This document shows positions 1 to 8,020 of a DNA stretch of 64,000 nucleotides, piece by piece. This DNA comes from JBCCAG01 sp050331115 (lineage in GTDB: Bacteria > Cyanobacteriota > Cyanobacteriia > CAKZMO01): NCBI GenBank assembly GCA_050331115.1, contig JBHJHD010000018.1:1-64000 (forward strand), given 5' to 3'. How positions within the stretch are numbered: the first letter of the stretch is position 1; the number at the start of each line of letters is the position of its first letter. A model generated the notes under the pieces. The model searched no databases. It was given only the letters and a program-made list of their open reading frames with translations, and was not told where the DNA came from. The translations under genes were made by a program, and so were the position numbers.

Positions 1-1
1 C

Positions 2-586
2 AAATTGCCCCACTCCGGCTGCAGCCACCAGCTCACCCGAGGCCACCCCATCGCCATTGAGCGCCGCTCAGACACCGCGATCGCCCTAGACGGCACCCCG
101 GCCGACTGCGCCCGCGTGGCAGTCAACGCCCTCGTGCCAGAGGCGAAATATATCCTGTCCGGCATCAACGCCGGGGGAAACCTGGGGGCCGACGTGCATG
201 TGTCGGGCACCGTCGCCGCCGTGCGAGAGGGCCTGCTGCATCGGGTGCCCGGCATTGCCGTGTCTCACTACATCAACAAGCGGCAGCCCATCGACTGGGA
301 GCGGGCCGCCCAGCTCACGGCTAGGGTGCTCGCTCTGCTGCTGGATAAGCCCCACGAGCCGGGCACTTTCTGGAACGTCAACTTGCCCCACGTCGCCACC
401 GACGGCCCCGATCCCGACATCGTGTTTTGCCCGCTCTGCAGCCAGCCGCTGCCTACCGACTACCAGATCGAGTCTGGCGCTATCCGGTACGTGGGCGACT
501 ACAGCCAGCGGCCCCGAGACCAGGGCTCGGATGTAGAGGTGTGCTTTTCCGGAGCGATCGCCGTCTCTCAGGTGCGCGTCTATTGA
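2..586 (+). CDS. surE: 5'/3'-nucleotidase SurE, 5' end outside window
   Basis: This is the C-terminal three quarters of a SurE survival protein, a metal-dependent phosphatase that removes phosphate from nucleoside monophosphates in the cytoplasm. The reading frame is open from base 2, so the true start and the N-terminal DD metal-binding motif lie upstream. Visible family features are SGCSHQLT near the window edge, GGTPADC-like ALDGTPADCARVAV, and SGINAGGNLGADVHVSGTVA, which carries the conserved asparagine and the substrate loop. The protein ends normally with a TGA. The next gene starts 9 bases further on, so the two are probably co-transcribed. The in-frame TTG at base 5 is not the real start. 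Identification is from motifs I recognise. Confidence 0.93.
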   Translation, partial: KLPHSGCSHQLTRGHPIAIERRSDTAIALDGTPADCARVAVNALVPEAKYILSGINAGGNLGADVHVSGTVAAVREGLLHRVPGIAVSHYINKRQPIDWERAAQLTARVLALLLDKPHEPGTFWNVNLPHVATDGPDPDIVFCPLCSQPLPTDYQIESGAIRYVGDYSQRPRDQGSDVEVCFSGAIAVSQVRVY

Positions 587-595
587 TTGCACCTC

Positions 596-2542
596 ATGAG
601 CCACTGCTACTGCCTAAACCCAGCCTGCCCCCGTCCCGAGACCCCAGATCGCACTGACGTTTGCCAAGCCTGCGGGGCGTCGCTGACGCTGAAAGGCCGC
701 TATCGGGCCACGGCGCAGATAGCTAAAGGGGCATCCGGGCGGACGCTACGCGGTGTAGATCTGCTGGGCAAATCGGCTGGCGATAGGGCCTGCGTCATTC
801 AGCAGGGCTGGCCCATACAGCAGGGCGATCGCGCCCGACGTCAGTTCCGGCAATATGACCAGCGGCTCGCCCAGCTGAGCCGTCACCCCCAGGTGCCTCG
901 GCTACTAGCGGTCATTGTGCAGCCCGAGAGCTGGTATCTAATTTGGGCGTTTGCCCGGGGGCGATCGCTGGCCGCTCAGCTTGCCGAGGGGACTCCGTTC
1001 ACCGAAGTTCAGGTGCGGCTGCTGCTGTTTAGCCTGCTGCCGGTGCTGCAGGTCGTGCATGAGCAGGGCATTGTCCATAGAGACCTGAAGCCCGAAAACA
1101 TCATCTACGTCACGCCCGACTGCCCCTGGCTGGTTGATTTTAGCGCCGCCGTGGTCCTAGATAAGAGCCTGCCCGCTGGCTTACCCGCTCTGACAGGCGG
1201 CGCTCAAAGCGTTCGGCCCACCGGAGATGCGCAATATGCTGCTCCGGAGCAGCTGGTGGGGCAGCCCGTTTTCGCCAGCGACCTGTTTAGCTTAGGGGTG
1301 ATCTGCGTCCAGCTGTTGACCATGGTGCCTCCCTTCGAGCTCTATTCAACGGCGCAGAATGATCAGGCGTGGCAAACCTACCTCCCGGCCCCCATCAGCC
1401 CAGGCCTAGCCAAGATTTTGACCAAGCTACTCCGCCCCGCGCCGCAGCGCTACCGCACCGCCGCGGCTGTCCTGGCAGATTTGGCAGATTTGGCAGATTT
1501 GGCGGCGCTTCCCGACCTGCCCATAGCCCCAGAGCCCTCTCCAGAGCAGAGTAGACCTGGCCAAGATCGGTGGCGCTGCCGCCACCAGCTCAACGACCAT
1601 CGCGGCGCAGTAACGGCGATCGCCACTGGCGACACTATTGTGGTTAGCGGCGGCAGCGATCGCGCTATCCGCATCTGGACTTGGCAAGGGGAGTGCCGTC
1701 AGGTGATTCAAGCCTTGCCGTGGTTTGGCAAAGGCCACCGCGATCGCATCAGCGCCCTACAGATTGGCGACGATGGGCTGACGCTGCTCAGCAGCAGCGA
1801 CGACGGCACCCTATGCGAATGGTCTTTAGTCGACTGCTCGCGCCAGTCTCTTGTGGTCAGCTCTGGCTGGGGCATCAGCGCGTTTACCGCTATTCCCGGG
1901 CTTTTAGTGAGTGGCGGAACGAACGGCACGCTGCAGCTGTGGGACCTGCAGAAGAAGACCGTAATTGAAAGCTGGCGTCAGCATCAGGCTAGGATTAGCG
2001 GCCTTGCCATCAGCCCCAATCAGCAAATTTTGCTCAGCGCCAGCACCGACGGCACAGTACGGCTCTGGTCACTACAAACCGCTGAGCCCCTCAATGTCCT
2101 GCAGGTGGGCCGTGCCGTCACCGCAATGGCCGTTATGCCCCAGTGGAATGTTTTGGCCCTGGGCGATGAGCAGGGCCAGCTACAGCTGTGGGATCTGTTC
2201 GAGATGAGGCCGCTTTACGCCACTCAGGCCCATCGAGGCGCGGTAACGGCCCTTAGCCTTTCTCCCCAGCAGCTAGCCAGCGGCGGGGAGGATGCCCAAA
2301 TCTATCTCTGGGGACTGCCCAATGCGCCAAAGCCCAGGATGCTAGCGCCCAGGATGCCAGCGCCCAGCACGCCAGAGGGCACGCTGGAGCAGAGGCTTTT
2401 GAAGCAGCCCCAAGAGCTAACGCGGCTGGGCGTGCTGGCCCACGACTGGAGCGTGAATGCGATCGCCTTTAGCCCTTCTGGGGACTGGCTGGCGAGCGGC
2501 AGCGCCGACGAGACGCTGCGCCTTTGGCAGCGGCAATGCTGA
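596..2542 (+). CDS. Ser/Thr protein kinase-like protein with C-terminal WD40 repeats, probable pseudokinase
   Basis: A 648-residue two-part protein. Residues 1-30 form a Cys-rich knuckle (CYCLNPAC, CQACG), the usual start of a cyanobacterial kinase class, which is why ATG 596 is preferred over TTG 587. A kinase fold follows to about 300: HRDLKPEN at 161-168 (Asp163, Asn168), DFS at 181-183 in place of DFG, and YAAPEQL in the activation segment. Where the family has CVIKQF this protein reads CVIQQG, so the ATP-anchoring lysine is Gln69; the partner glutamate of helix C appears to be Tyr87 or Asp88, and the glycine loop is weak (KGASG). From about 330 to the end lie six or seven WD40 blades ending in LW, a protein-interaction propeller. 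A 9-base repeat gives DLADLADLA at the linker. The fold is clear; loss of kinase activity is inference. Confidence 0.88.
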   Translation: MSHCYCLNPACPRPETPDRTDVCQACGASLTLKGRYRATAQIAKGASGRTLRGVDLLGKSAGDRACVIQQGWPIQQGDRARRQFRQYDQRLAQLSRHPQVPRLLAVIVQPESWYLIWAFARGRSLAAQLAEGTPFTEVQVRLLLFSLLPVLQVVHEQGIVHRDLKPENIIYVTPDCPWLVDFSAAVVLDKSLPAGLPALTGGAQSVRPTGDAQYAAPEQLVGQPVFASDLFSLGVICVQLLTMVPPFELYSTAQNDQAWQTYLPAPISPGLAKILTKLLRPAPQRYRTAAAVLADLADLADLAALPDLPIAPEPSPEQSRPGQDRWRCRHQLNDHRGAVTAIATGDTIVVSGGSDRAIRIWTWQGECRQVIQALPWFGKGHRDRISALQIGDDGLTLLSSSDDGTLCEWSLVDCSRQSLVVSSGWGISAFTAIPGLLVSGGTNGTLQLWDLQKKTVIESWRQHQARISGLAISPNQQILLSASTDGTVRLWSLQTAEPLNVLQVGRAVTAMAVMPQWNVLALGDEQGQLQLWDLFEMRPLYATQAHRGAVTALSLSPQQLASGGEDAQIYLWGLPNAPKPRMLAPRMPAPSTPEGTLEQRLLKQPQELTRLGVLAHDWSVNAIAFSPSGDWLASGSADETLRLWQRQC

Positions 2543-2557
2543 ATTATTGCCCAATTA

Positions 2558-2585
2558 GTACGGGCACAGCATGCTGTGCCCGTAC
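2558..2585. repeat. 28-bp perfect palindrome between convergent genes
   Basis: Two 14-base arms, GTACGGGCACAGCA and its exact reverse complement, abut with no spacer. Outside them ATTGC (2545-2549) and GCAAT (2586-2590) could extend the stem with a bulge. The element fills most of the 53-base gap between two genes that converge. It could act as a bidirectional terminator hairpin although no T-run follows, or as a protein-binding palindrome. Confidence 0.7.
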
Positions 2586-2595
2586 GCAATGCCCG

Positions 2596-3786
2596 CTACC
2601 TACCGCCAAACCCCATGCCGCGATTTTTCGTGGGTACGCAAAGGCAGGCCTCAAGCTGCGATCGCAGGGCTTCGTGGTCGAGGTCCTGGCCGATGAGCAC
2701 CAGCTGTAGCTTGGGCTCCGCTTTCCACTGCTCGTCGTCGAGGGTGAATCGCTTGCCGCTGAGGTGGAAAATGTGGCGCTTGGGGCTTTCGTCAAACCAC
2801 AAAATCCCTTTAGCCCGAAAGACATTTTCTGGCAGCTGATTGTCCAGGAAGTTCTGAAACTTGCGAATGGCGAAGGGCTTATCGCTTTGGAAAGATAGCG
2901 ACGTGAAGCCGTCGTTCTCTAGGTGATGGGAGTGGTGGTGATCGTGGTCGTGATGGTGGTGATCGTGGTGGGCTTCGTGGTCATGGGCTTCATGGTCATG
3001 GGCTTTGTGGTCATGACCCTCGTGCTCATGGCCCTCATGCTCATGGCCTTCGTGGTCATGGCCTTCGTGGTCATAGCCCGTTTCGGAGGCTTCCTCAAAG
3101 TACTGCTCCGACTCGAACAGACCAACGCTCAAAATCAGCGGCAGCGGCACCTGGCACTGATTAGTCCTTAGGATGCGGGCGTCTGCCTTCACTTTGCGAA
3201 GGCTAGATTCTAAATACTCCAGCCGCGCTTCGTCTACAAGATCGGTCTTGTTGAGCAAAATCGTATCACCGTAGGCCACCTGATTTTGGGCCGCTTCGCT
3301 GTTAAACAGGTCGAGGCTGTAGTTCTCGGCGTCTACCACAGTCACAATTGAATCTAGGCGCGTCATGTCCCGCAGCTCGGTGCCCAAAAACGTGAGCGCT
3401 ACCGGCAGTGGGTCTGCGAGCCCCGTCGTCTCCACCACGAGATAGTCGACGTTCTCTTGCCGCTCTAGCACTCGGTGGACGGCCTCCATCAGGTCATTGT
3501 TAATGGTGCAGCAGATGCAGCCGTTGCTCAGCTCGACCATGCCGCTGTCGTCGCCCGTCTCGACGATCAGGTCGTTATCAATGCCGATTTCCCCAAACTC
3601 ATTGACGAGGACCGCCGTTTTGACATTGTCCTGGTTTGTCAGAATGTGGTTAAGCAAAGTCGTTTTACCGCTGCCCAGGAAGCCTGTAATGATGGTGACC
3701 GGTAAACCACGCTTGTCGATTTCCATCGCGGACGATTGCCCTTGGTCTAGGGGGTGGCTGTTTTGAGGGGTTGCCGTAGATGTCAT
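2596..3786 (-). CDS. COG0523/CobW-family GTPase with His-rich metal-binding loop
   Basis: A 396-residue G3E-family P-loop GTPase, the class that acts as metallochaperones or in metal and cobalamin homeostasis. The N-terminal half holds the Walker A motif GFLGSGKTT and, downstream, the family signature GCICC (CxCC metal site), then NKTD for guanine recognition. Around residues 240-290 is a long His/Asp/Glu-rich tract built from HDHEGHEH-type units ending in HHDHHHHDHDHHH, typical of zinc-linked members. The CobW C-terminal domain follows (FTSLSF to CLCVPTKNRGMGFG). An alternative start at 3726 would remove a 20-residue leader; neither has a clear ribosome site. Zinc is the most likely metal, but no Zur box was identified upstream, so the metal is inference. 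Confidence 0.9.
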   Translation of the reverse strand: MTSTATPQNSHPLDQGQSSAMEIDKRGLPVTIITGFLGSGKTTLLNHILTNQDNVKTAVLVNEFGEIGIDNDLIVETGDDSGMVELSNGCICCTINNDLMEAVHRVLERQENVDYLVVETTGLADPLPVALTFLGTELRDMTRLDSIVTVVDAENYSLDLFNSEAAQNQVAYGDTILLNKTDLVDEARLEYLESSLRKVKADARILRTNQCQVPLPLILSVGLFESEQYFEEASETGYDHEGHDHEGHEHEGHEHEGHDHKAHDHEAHDHEAHHDHHHHDHDHHHSHHLENDGFTSLSFQSDKPFAIRKFQNFLDNQLPENVFRAKGILWFDESPKRHIFHLSGKRFTLDDEQWKAEPKLQLVLIGQDLDHEALRSQLEACLCVPTKNRGMGFGGR

Positions 3787-4120
3787 AGCGTTATTTTAAA
3801 CTGGTACAGGTAATGCGGGGGTTTGTGTTTATGCGTCTGTATTTAGGCGTCGTGTTTGCCGGGATAGCGCATCAAGTACACCACCAGCTCACTGTCGATT
3901 GTAGCGATTTAAGGCGATGTCAGCCCAGTAGAGGCCTCAGAAACGGTTCAATCAGGGCGTTGTCAGATGCCCGTAATGGCCCAGGGCGCTGAGATTTAAG
4001 CTGCAGAGAGACCTCATCGCGCTTAGGCCGCTATAAGTCCCTCTGCAGACGGGTGGTGATCAGGCGCGATCGCCTATACGGTGATGTCGTAACTTGAGCA
4101 TTATTCGTGAGAGATTAACG
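3787..4120. other. 334-base spacer with an inverted repeat
   Basis: No supported gene. It contains an inverted repeat with 12-base arms and one mismatch at 4001-4012 and 4037-4048 (CTGCAGAGAGAC against GTCCCTCTGCAG) and a HIP1 octamer at 4066-4073. On the minus strand an 18-codon open tail reading IDSELVVYLMRYPGKHDA is seen near 3848-3905, which could be the end of a lost gene. The promoter of the next gene must lie here but I see no convincing boxes. Confidence 0.4.
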
Positions 4121-4456
4121 ATGGGTTTTCTAGGCAAGCTGTTTGGCAAGAAGGAAGAAGAGAAGGCGGCAAAGACGCCTAGGGTTGACGTCAGGAAGAA
4201 AGCGGCTGAGAAGTCAATTCCTGCTGAGAAGGTGGGCCTCGACGGTGAGTTTGACGAGAGTGGCCTCGCCAAGCGGGTGGCTAAAGCCCTTGATGATGCG
4301 GGCATCTCAGACAATATCGGCCTTTGGGTTGCTCAGGCGGGCAGCACCGTTGTGCTGAAATACAACCCCGACGCCGAGGCGTCCCTCGAGCGCGCTAAAT
4401 CGGTGGCGCAGAAAGTAGACGGGGCTGATTCCGTCAAAACTGAGCCGAACTCATAG
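4121..4456 (+). CDS. Small BON-like domain protein
   Basis: A 111-residue soluble protein. ATG 4121 is chosen because GAGAG lies about 10 bases upstream and the protein then begins MGFLGKLFGKKEEEKAAK, a short amphipathic head followed by a charged linker. Residues 45-105 (LAKRVAKALDDAGI, GLWVAQAGSTVVL, ERAKSVAQKVDGADSV) have the alpha-beta-beta pattern and the closing VDGADSV-like turn of BON domains, which bind phospholipids or peptidoglycan-associated surfaces in other proteins. There is no signal peptide. It stands alone, ending at a strong terminator. The BON assignment is pattern based and tentative; the gene itself looks real from its start site and terminator. Confidence 0.7.
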   Translation: MGFLGKLFGKKEEEKAAKTPRVDVRKKAAEKSIPAEKVGLDGEFDESGLAKRVAKALDDAGISDNIGLWVAQAGSTVVLKYNPDAEASLERAKSVAQKVDGADSVKTEPNS

Positions 4457-4482
4457 TCGCCTAGCTTATTCTGACGGTCCGT

Positions 4483-4527
4483 CAATAAAAGGGGCGCTGT
4501 GGATTGTTCACAGCGCCCCTTTTATTG
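4483..4527. terminator. Bidirectional rho-independent terminator
   Basis: A perfect 19-base-pair stem (4483-4501 with 4509-4527) and a 7-base loop GATTGTT. The GC core GGGGCGCTGTG is flanked by AATAAAA and TTTTATT, so either strand ends in a U-rich run. It lies between two convergent genes and should terminate both. Confidence 0.92.
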
Positions 4528-4567
4528 AGAAAATAATTTAGCCACTGGCCCCAGCGGCAGCCTGGGT

Positions 4568-4909
4568 CTATCGCCAGTTGCGGTTGCCCTCGTCATCGGT
4601 GCGCGCTTCGCGAATCACGTCGGAAATTTCCTCGGCATCCTTCACGTGATGTAGGGCCTCTTTGTCGCCCTCTTCACCTTCAACAACGAAGTAGGTGGGC
4701 ACGGTGATGTGGTCTCCGGTAATATCCGGGGCGTCAACGGCCACCTTTTTGGCCTTCTCCTCTAGGGATTTGGAACCGTCCACGCGATCGCCCGGATTCA
4801 AGACGGCGTTAGGATTTTCCGCCAGCTCCTTTTGCTGTGCCTCGTATTGCTCACGAGAAACGTCTTCTGGCTGGGTAGGCTGGTTGATGGCGTCTTCAGA
4901 GTTGCTCAT
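4568..4909 (-). CDS. Small acidic protein of unknown function
   Basis: A 113-residue, strongly hydrophilic, acidic protein with no cysteine, no membrane segment and no signal peptide. The N-terminal 45 residues are rich in Gln, Glu and Asn and look disordered; a more ordered part (KKVAVDAPDITGDHITVPTYF) precedes a charged tail ending in GNRNWR. I do not recognise the family. The start at 4909 is an ATG and the gene converges on the terminator at 4483-4527. Its composition resembles small desiccation- or stress-induced cyanobacterial proteins, but that is only a resemblance. Confidence 0.68.
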   Translation of the reverse strand: MSNSEDAINQPTQPEDVSREQYEAQQKELAENPNAVLNPGDRVDGSKSLEEKAKKVAVDAPDITGDHITVPTYFVVEGEEGDKEALHHVKDAEEISDVIREARTDDEGNRNWR

Positions 4910-4997
4910 AACTTATATATTTATGGTGTCTTCTTTTCGGCAACCTCAACCATAGAAGATATGGGTCTCATTTAGCGTCTTTCTAGCGAAATATTTG

Positions 4998-5282
4998 TCA
5001 GCATGGTATCTGTGGCTGCGCCGCGTGAGCGCGATCGCTACAGCTGGGGACCAATACATTGTCGTCTGCCCGGATAACCATGTCCCCCTGCCTCAGCGCC
5101 TTGCGCCAGGTGCGACCTACCCGCCAGGCGCGAAACTTGGTCACTGTCCAGCGCGGGTTAGCCGTATATCCCGCAAACCCGGCCCGCAGGGCGGCGTGAT
5201 GGGATATCGGAATCGACGTGTTGACGAATGTATTCTCATCGAGCTCGACTAGCTGAAATCTAGATCTCGCGACGTTTGCCAT
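4998..5282 (-). CDS. Small conserved-looking protein of unknown function
   Basis: A 94-residue basic protein. The ATG at 5282 is preceded by GGGGGA about six bases upstream, a usable ribosome site. The centre, RWTVTKFRAWRVGRTWRKAL, is rich in Trp and Arg and looks like a folded DNA- or RNA-contacting segment; it is followed by a short strand MVIRADDNVLVP. I do not recognise a named family. It has no obvious operon partner: about 90 bases separate it from its left neighbour on the same strand. The coding potential is moderate, since the C-terminal tail (SCSDRAHAAQPQIPC) looks less conserved. Confidence 0.55.
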   Translation of the reverse strand: MANVARSRFQLVELDENTFVNTSIPISHHAALRAGFAGYTANPRWTVTKFRAWRVGRTWRKALRQGDMVIRADDNVLVPSCSDRAHAAQPQIPC

Positions 5283-5359
5283 GATTCGTCCCCCGTTGGC
5301 TAGATTAGGTTTGCTGGATAGATTTATTCGATGTCTATAGGTGACTGCGTTTATGTAGA

Positions 5360-5407
5360 GTATTGGGCTGAAAAGGTATTGGGCTGAAAAGGTATTGGGC
5401 TGAAAAG
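5360..5407. repeat. 16-bp tandem repeat, three exact copies
   Basis: The unit GTATTGGGCTGAAAAG occurs three times head to tail without mismatches at 5360-5375, 5376-5391 and 5392-5407, in the 230-base spacer between two leftward genes. It does not code for anything visible. Exact identity points to recent slippage duplication. Confidence 0.95.
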
Positions 5408-5512
5408 AAATGCGGTGCGGCGGTAGCCCACGGTTCAGTTTTCAGCGCTAACGCTGCGCTATCCGCATCTTTTTCTATGATTAAGGCCGGTCTACGCCAA
5501 CTCTAGCCTGCG

Positions 5513-6241
5513 CTAAGACTGAAAGATTTGGTACGCAAAGTAGGTGGCCATGGGAATAACCGTCGCGGCAACCAAGAACCCCACTACAAGTACGGTGGCG
5601 TTGCCCTGGTCGGTATCCTCAGCTGCCGTAAAGGTGCCTTCCACCTGCACGCTGGACTCGACCTCGGGCGGGCCTGGGTCGGGGTTGCCCGACAGCACCG
5701 CAACCAGGCGATCGCTGGCGTCTAGCAGGGCCTGATTATACTTATTGCCCTGTCTAAGCGGGGCCTGCATGGTCTCCTGGGCAACGCTATCGGCAATATC
5801 GGCTGGCAGCAGGGTTCCGACGTCTGACCCGGTGATGATGGCCGTGTTATTGGTCAAGCTATCGACAACAATCAGGGTCTGGTTAGCCTTAGCTTCAGGG
5901 GTGGTAAACCACTGATCGAACAGTTTCTCAGCAAAGCTGTCTACGGTTTCCCCGTAGTCGAGCCGCCGAACCGTGACAAATCTCACGTCGCGGCCTGCTT
6001 GCTCAGCGAGTTCGCCTAGGTCGCGGTTGAGGCGGTTCTCGCTGACGCGGCTAATGACATCGGCAGTGTCGACAACCCAAGTGGGCTGCTCGGGTGAGAG
6101 GGAAGGAATTTCATAGATACTGGTGGCCTGGGCGGGCAGGGTCCAGCAGGAGACCGTCAATATGAGGAGCGCTGCCGTTAAGCAGGACTGCAGCGATGAG
6201 AGAAGCCAACGGCTTCGCGCGGGGAGATTTAGCCTTAGCAT
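5513..6241 (-). CDS. psb32: Psb32-like TPM-domain protein, membrane anchored
   Basis: A 242-residue exported protein. ATG 6241 gives MLRLNLPARSRW, a hydrophobic core and the cleavage site LPAQA-TS; the TTG at 6268 would add nine residues. The mature part (SLSPEQPTWVVDTADVISRV to DASDRLVAVLSG) is a TPM domain, with the typical LEELA/VRFVTV, DQWFTTPEAKANQTLIVVD and TLLPADIADS elements. A C-terminal membrane helix (TVLVVGFLVAATVIPMATYF) places the domain on the lumenal or periplasmic face. Cyanobacterial and plastid proteins of this build are Psb32/TLP18.3, involved in protecting and repairing photosystem II. The domain is clear; the Psb32 name rests on architecture and host. Confidence 0.82.
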   Translation of the reverse strand: MLRLNLPARSRWLLSSLQSCLTAALLILTVSCWTLPAQATSIYEIPSLSPEQPTWVVDTADVISRVSENRLNRDLGELAEQAGRDVRFVTVRRLDYGETVDSFAEKLFDQWFTTPEAKANQTLIVVDSLTNNTAIITGSDVGTLLPADIADSVAQETMQAPLRQGNKYNQALLDASDRLVAVLSGNPDPGPPEVESSVQVEGTFTAAEDTDQGNATVLVVGFLVAATVIPMATYFAYQIFQS

Positions 6242-6343
6242 GGGGTGAATGGATTTGGGTCGCGTCAACAGTTTGCTGCTATTATACGGCGTCGCGTAGA
6301 TGCGGCGTTGTGCGGCATCATGGACCTGCCTGGCCCAACGGCC

Positions 6344-7396
6344 CTAATAGCTCCAAAGGAGCCGATACACCCGCGCTACAACAAGCCGCACAGCCGACTG
6401 GTAAAACGCCATATCGAGGGTGCTCACCTCGTCAGATGGCTGGTGGTAATGGGGGTTGCGAAATTCAGCGGTGTCCGTCAGCATGGCGGCCCCGAGGCCC
6501 GCTCGCCAAAACGGGACGTGGTCACTTCTCAGTAGGTCAGGCGCGAGCGGGCCTCGGGTCGGAACGGTTAGGGTCAGCACCGGCAGCGGTGGCTCAGGGG
6601 TAGAGGCGTTCGCAGCACTGTCGGCGAACGCCTCTACAAGCTGCGGGTGAGTGCGATCGCCGACAGCCGCTAAAAACGTGCCCTTGGTCTGGGATGGTGT
6701 GGGGAGCCCGGCTGGGTAGCGCTGGCACCCCGGCTGGTCGCAGCGAAAGCCCAGCATCTCTAGGATGATCGCTCCGGCTACCTGCGGATAGGTCTCGACG
6801 AAGGCCTGGCTGCCCAGCAGGCCCGCCTCCTCTAAGTCGAAGAACACCAGGGTCAGGGGACGGGGCGATCGCCGCTGACCCAGGGCGCGAGCGGTCTCTA
6901 GGACGGCAACGACGCCGGTGGCATTATCGTCTGCGCCAGGGGAGCCGGACACTGTATCGTAATGCGCGCCTAAAACAAGAGAGCCCGCGATCGGCGCATC
7001 GGGCTGAGTGGCAACGAGATTAACACCCTGCGTCCCTGCGTCCGTCGCGCTGCCAAACGGCTGTGGCGTGACCACCCAGCCAGAGTCCTGCAGCAGCCGG
7101 GTGATATAGCGCCGCGCCCGCCCGCGGTCGGCGGACTGAAACCGCTCGGTGCTGAGGCGCTGCAGCCTTGCCTGTAGGTCCGACGCGGGAGCATAGTCTA
7201 GGGCCGGTACGGCGGGCTGGGCTGCGGGTTCCTGAGCCGGTGAAGGACTGAGCTGCTTCTCAAACGCTTCTTCGAACGGCGGGTAGGCTTTTAGCCCGCG
7301 GCTAAAAAATCCATCGTCAAAATCGCTATTGAGCAGCGCGGCGACAGCGGCGGCTAGGCACAGCAAGATCAAGATAGCTCGGCTGGGTCGACTCAT
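6344..7396 (-). CDS. M28-family zinc metallopeptidase, exported
   Basis: A 350-residue peptidase that would cleave N-terminal residues from peptides outside the cytoplasm. Residues 1-25 are a membrane-anchoring signal (ILILLCLAAAVAALL). The two-zinc M28 site is visible in order: GAHYDTV (His, Asp), GADDNATG (bridging Asp), DLEEAGLLGS (catalytic Glu plus Glu ligand), ILEMLGF and NPHYHQPSDE (last His). Spacing agrees with aminopeptidase Y and glutaminyl-cyclase-like members. The Pro/Ala-rich linker before residue 75 looks flexible. The gene follows the 2TM protein by 15 bases, so they probably form one transcript. The exact substrate cannot be read from sequence. Confidence 0.9.
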   Translation of the reverse strand: MSRPSRAILILLCLAAAVAALLNSDFDDGFFSRGLKAYPPFEEAFEKQLSPSPAQEPAAQPAVPALDYAPASDLQARLQRLSTERFQSADRGRARRYITRLLQDSGWVVTPQPFGSATDAGTQGVNLVATQPDAPIAGSLVLGAHYDTVSGSPGADDNATGVVAVLETARALGQRRSPRPLTLVFFDLEEAGLLGSQAFVETYPQVAGAIILEMLGFRCDQPGCQRYPAGLPTPSQTKGTFLAAVGDRTHPQLVEAFADSAANASTPEPPLPVLTLTVPTRGPLAPDLLRSDHVPFWRAGLGAAMLTDTAEFRNPHYHQPSDEVSTLDMAFYQSAVRLVVARVYRLLWSY

Positions 7397-7411
7397 GTCC
7401 GTTTGGGTAGA

Positions 7412-8020
7412 TTAAGGCTCACGGCCGCTCAGGTGATGAGCGCCTGGCCCATCACCCGGATTGGATACCGCATTGCTCGTCTGACGGCCACCCGCCGCGC
7501 TACCCGTTAAGCCACCCGTCGCACCATGGGTGCCGCCCTGGCTGCTCCCGGCGGGAGCTGAGCGCAGCCGCTCAGAAATCGCCTTGAAGGATTCGCCGAT
7601 CTGCTGTCGAAGCCACCAGCGACGAAAGTCACGGTTGTACCTATCTTCTGAGGCCCGGTACATTTGCCACCCCTGGAGGCCTAGCACGATAGCCCAGCCT
7701 AAGGCCATGTACAGCGACCAGCTAAGCTGACGAGTCGCCGCCAAGTTGGAGAGCAGCAGCAGGCTGCTGCCGATACCGAAGCGCCGCAGCCCTTTGAGCC
7801 ACTGCTGATGGCGATACTGATCGAAAGCCGCGCGGGCCGCTTGCTCCTCCTGACGGACCAGCCACTCTTCCTCCGCCGCCAAAAAGTTGGCGGGAGATAT
7901 TCCTATCTCCCTCGCCATGTCAATGAGCTGCGATCGCTTTAAGGGGTCGCTTTGACCCTGTCGAGCTCGCGCTCGCGCTAGTATTTGTTGGACCGCCGCT
8001 TCATCGTAGGTATCCGACAT
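7412..8020 (-). CDS. 2TM-domain protein with N-terminal helical domain
   Basis: A 202-residue protein of the cyanobacterial 2TM type. Residues 1-60 (YDEAAVQQILARA, REIGISPANFLAAEEEWL) form a small helical region resembling a SHOCT-like or ubiquitin-associated motif. Residues 65-130 hold the arginine-rich first turn (QWLKGLRRFGIGSSLLLLSN) and a second hydrophobic span (LYMALGWAIVLGLQGWQMY), giving two membrane helices with both ends inside. The last 55 residues are Gly/Ser/Thr rich and probably unstructured. It is the first gene of a two-gene unit with the M28 peptidase. The function of the family is unknown. Confidence 0.78.
   Translation of the reverse strand: MSDTYDEAAVQQILARARARQGQSDPLKRSQLIDMAREIGISPANFLAAEEEWLVRQEEQAARAAFDQYRHQQWLKGLRRFGIGSSLLLLSNLAATRQLSWSLYMALGWAIVLGLQGWQMYRASEDRYNRDFRRWWLRQQIGESFKAISERLRSAPAGSSQGGTHGATGGLTGSAAGGRQTSNAVSNPGDGPGAHHLSGREP

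Noticed and set aside
2923..3171. Val-rich plus-strand frame opposite the His-rich loop
   Set aside because: It is the complement of the CAT/CAC-rich codons and codes only for a VMVIVVG-like low-complexity run.
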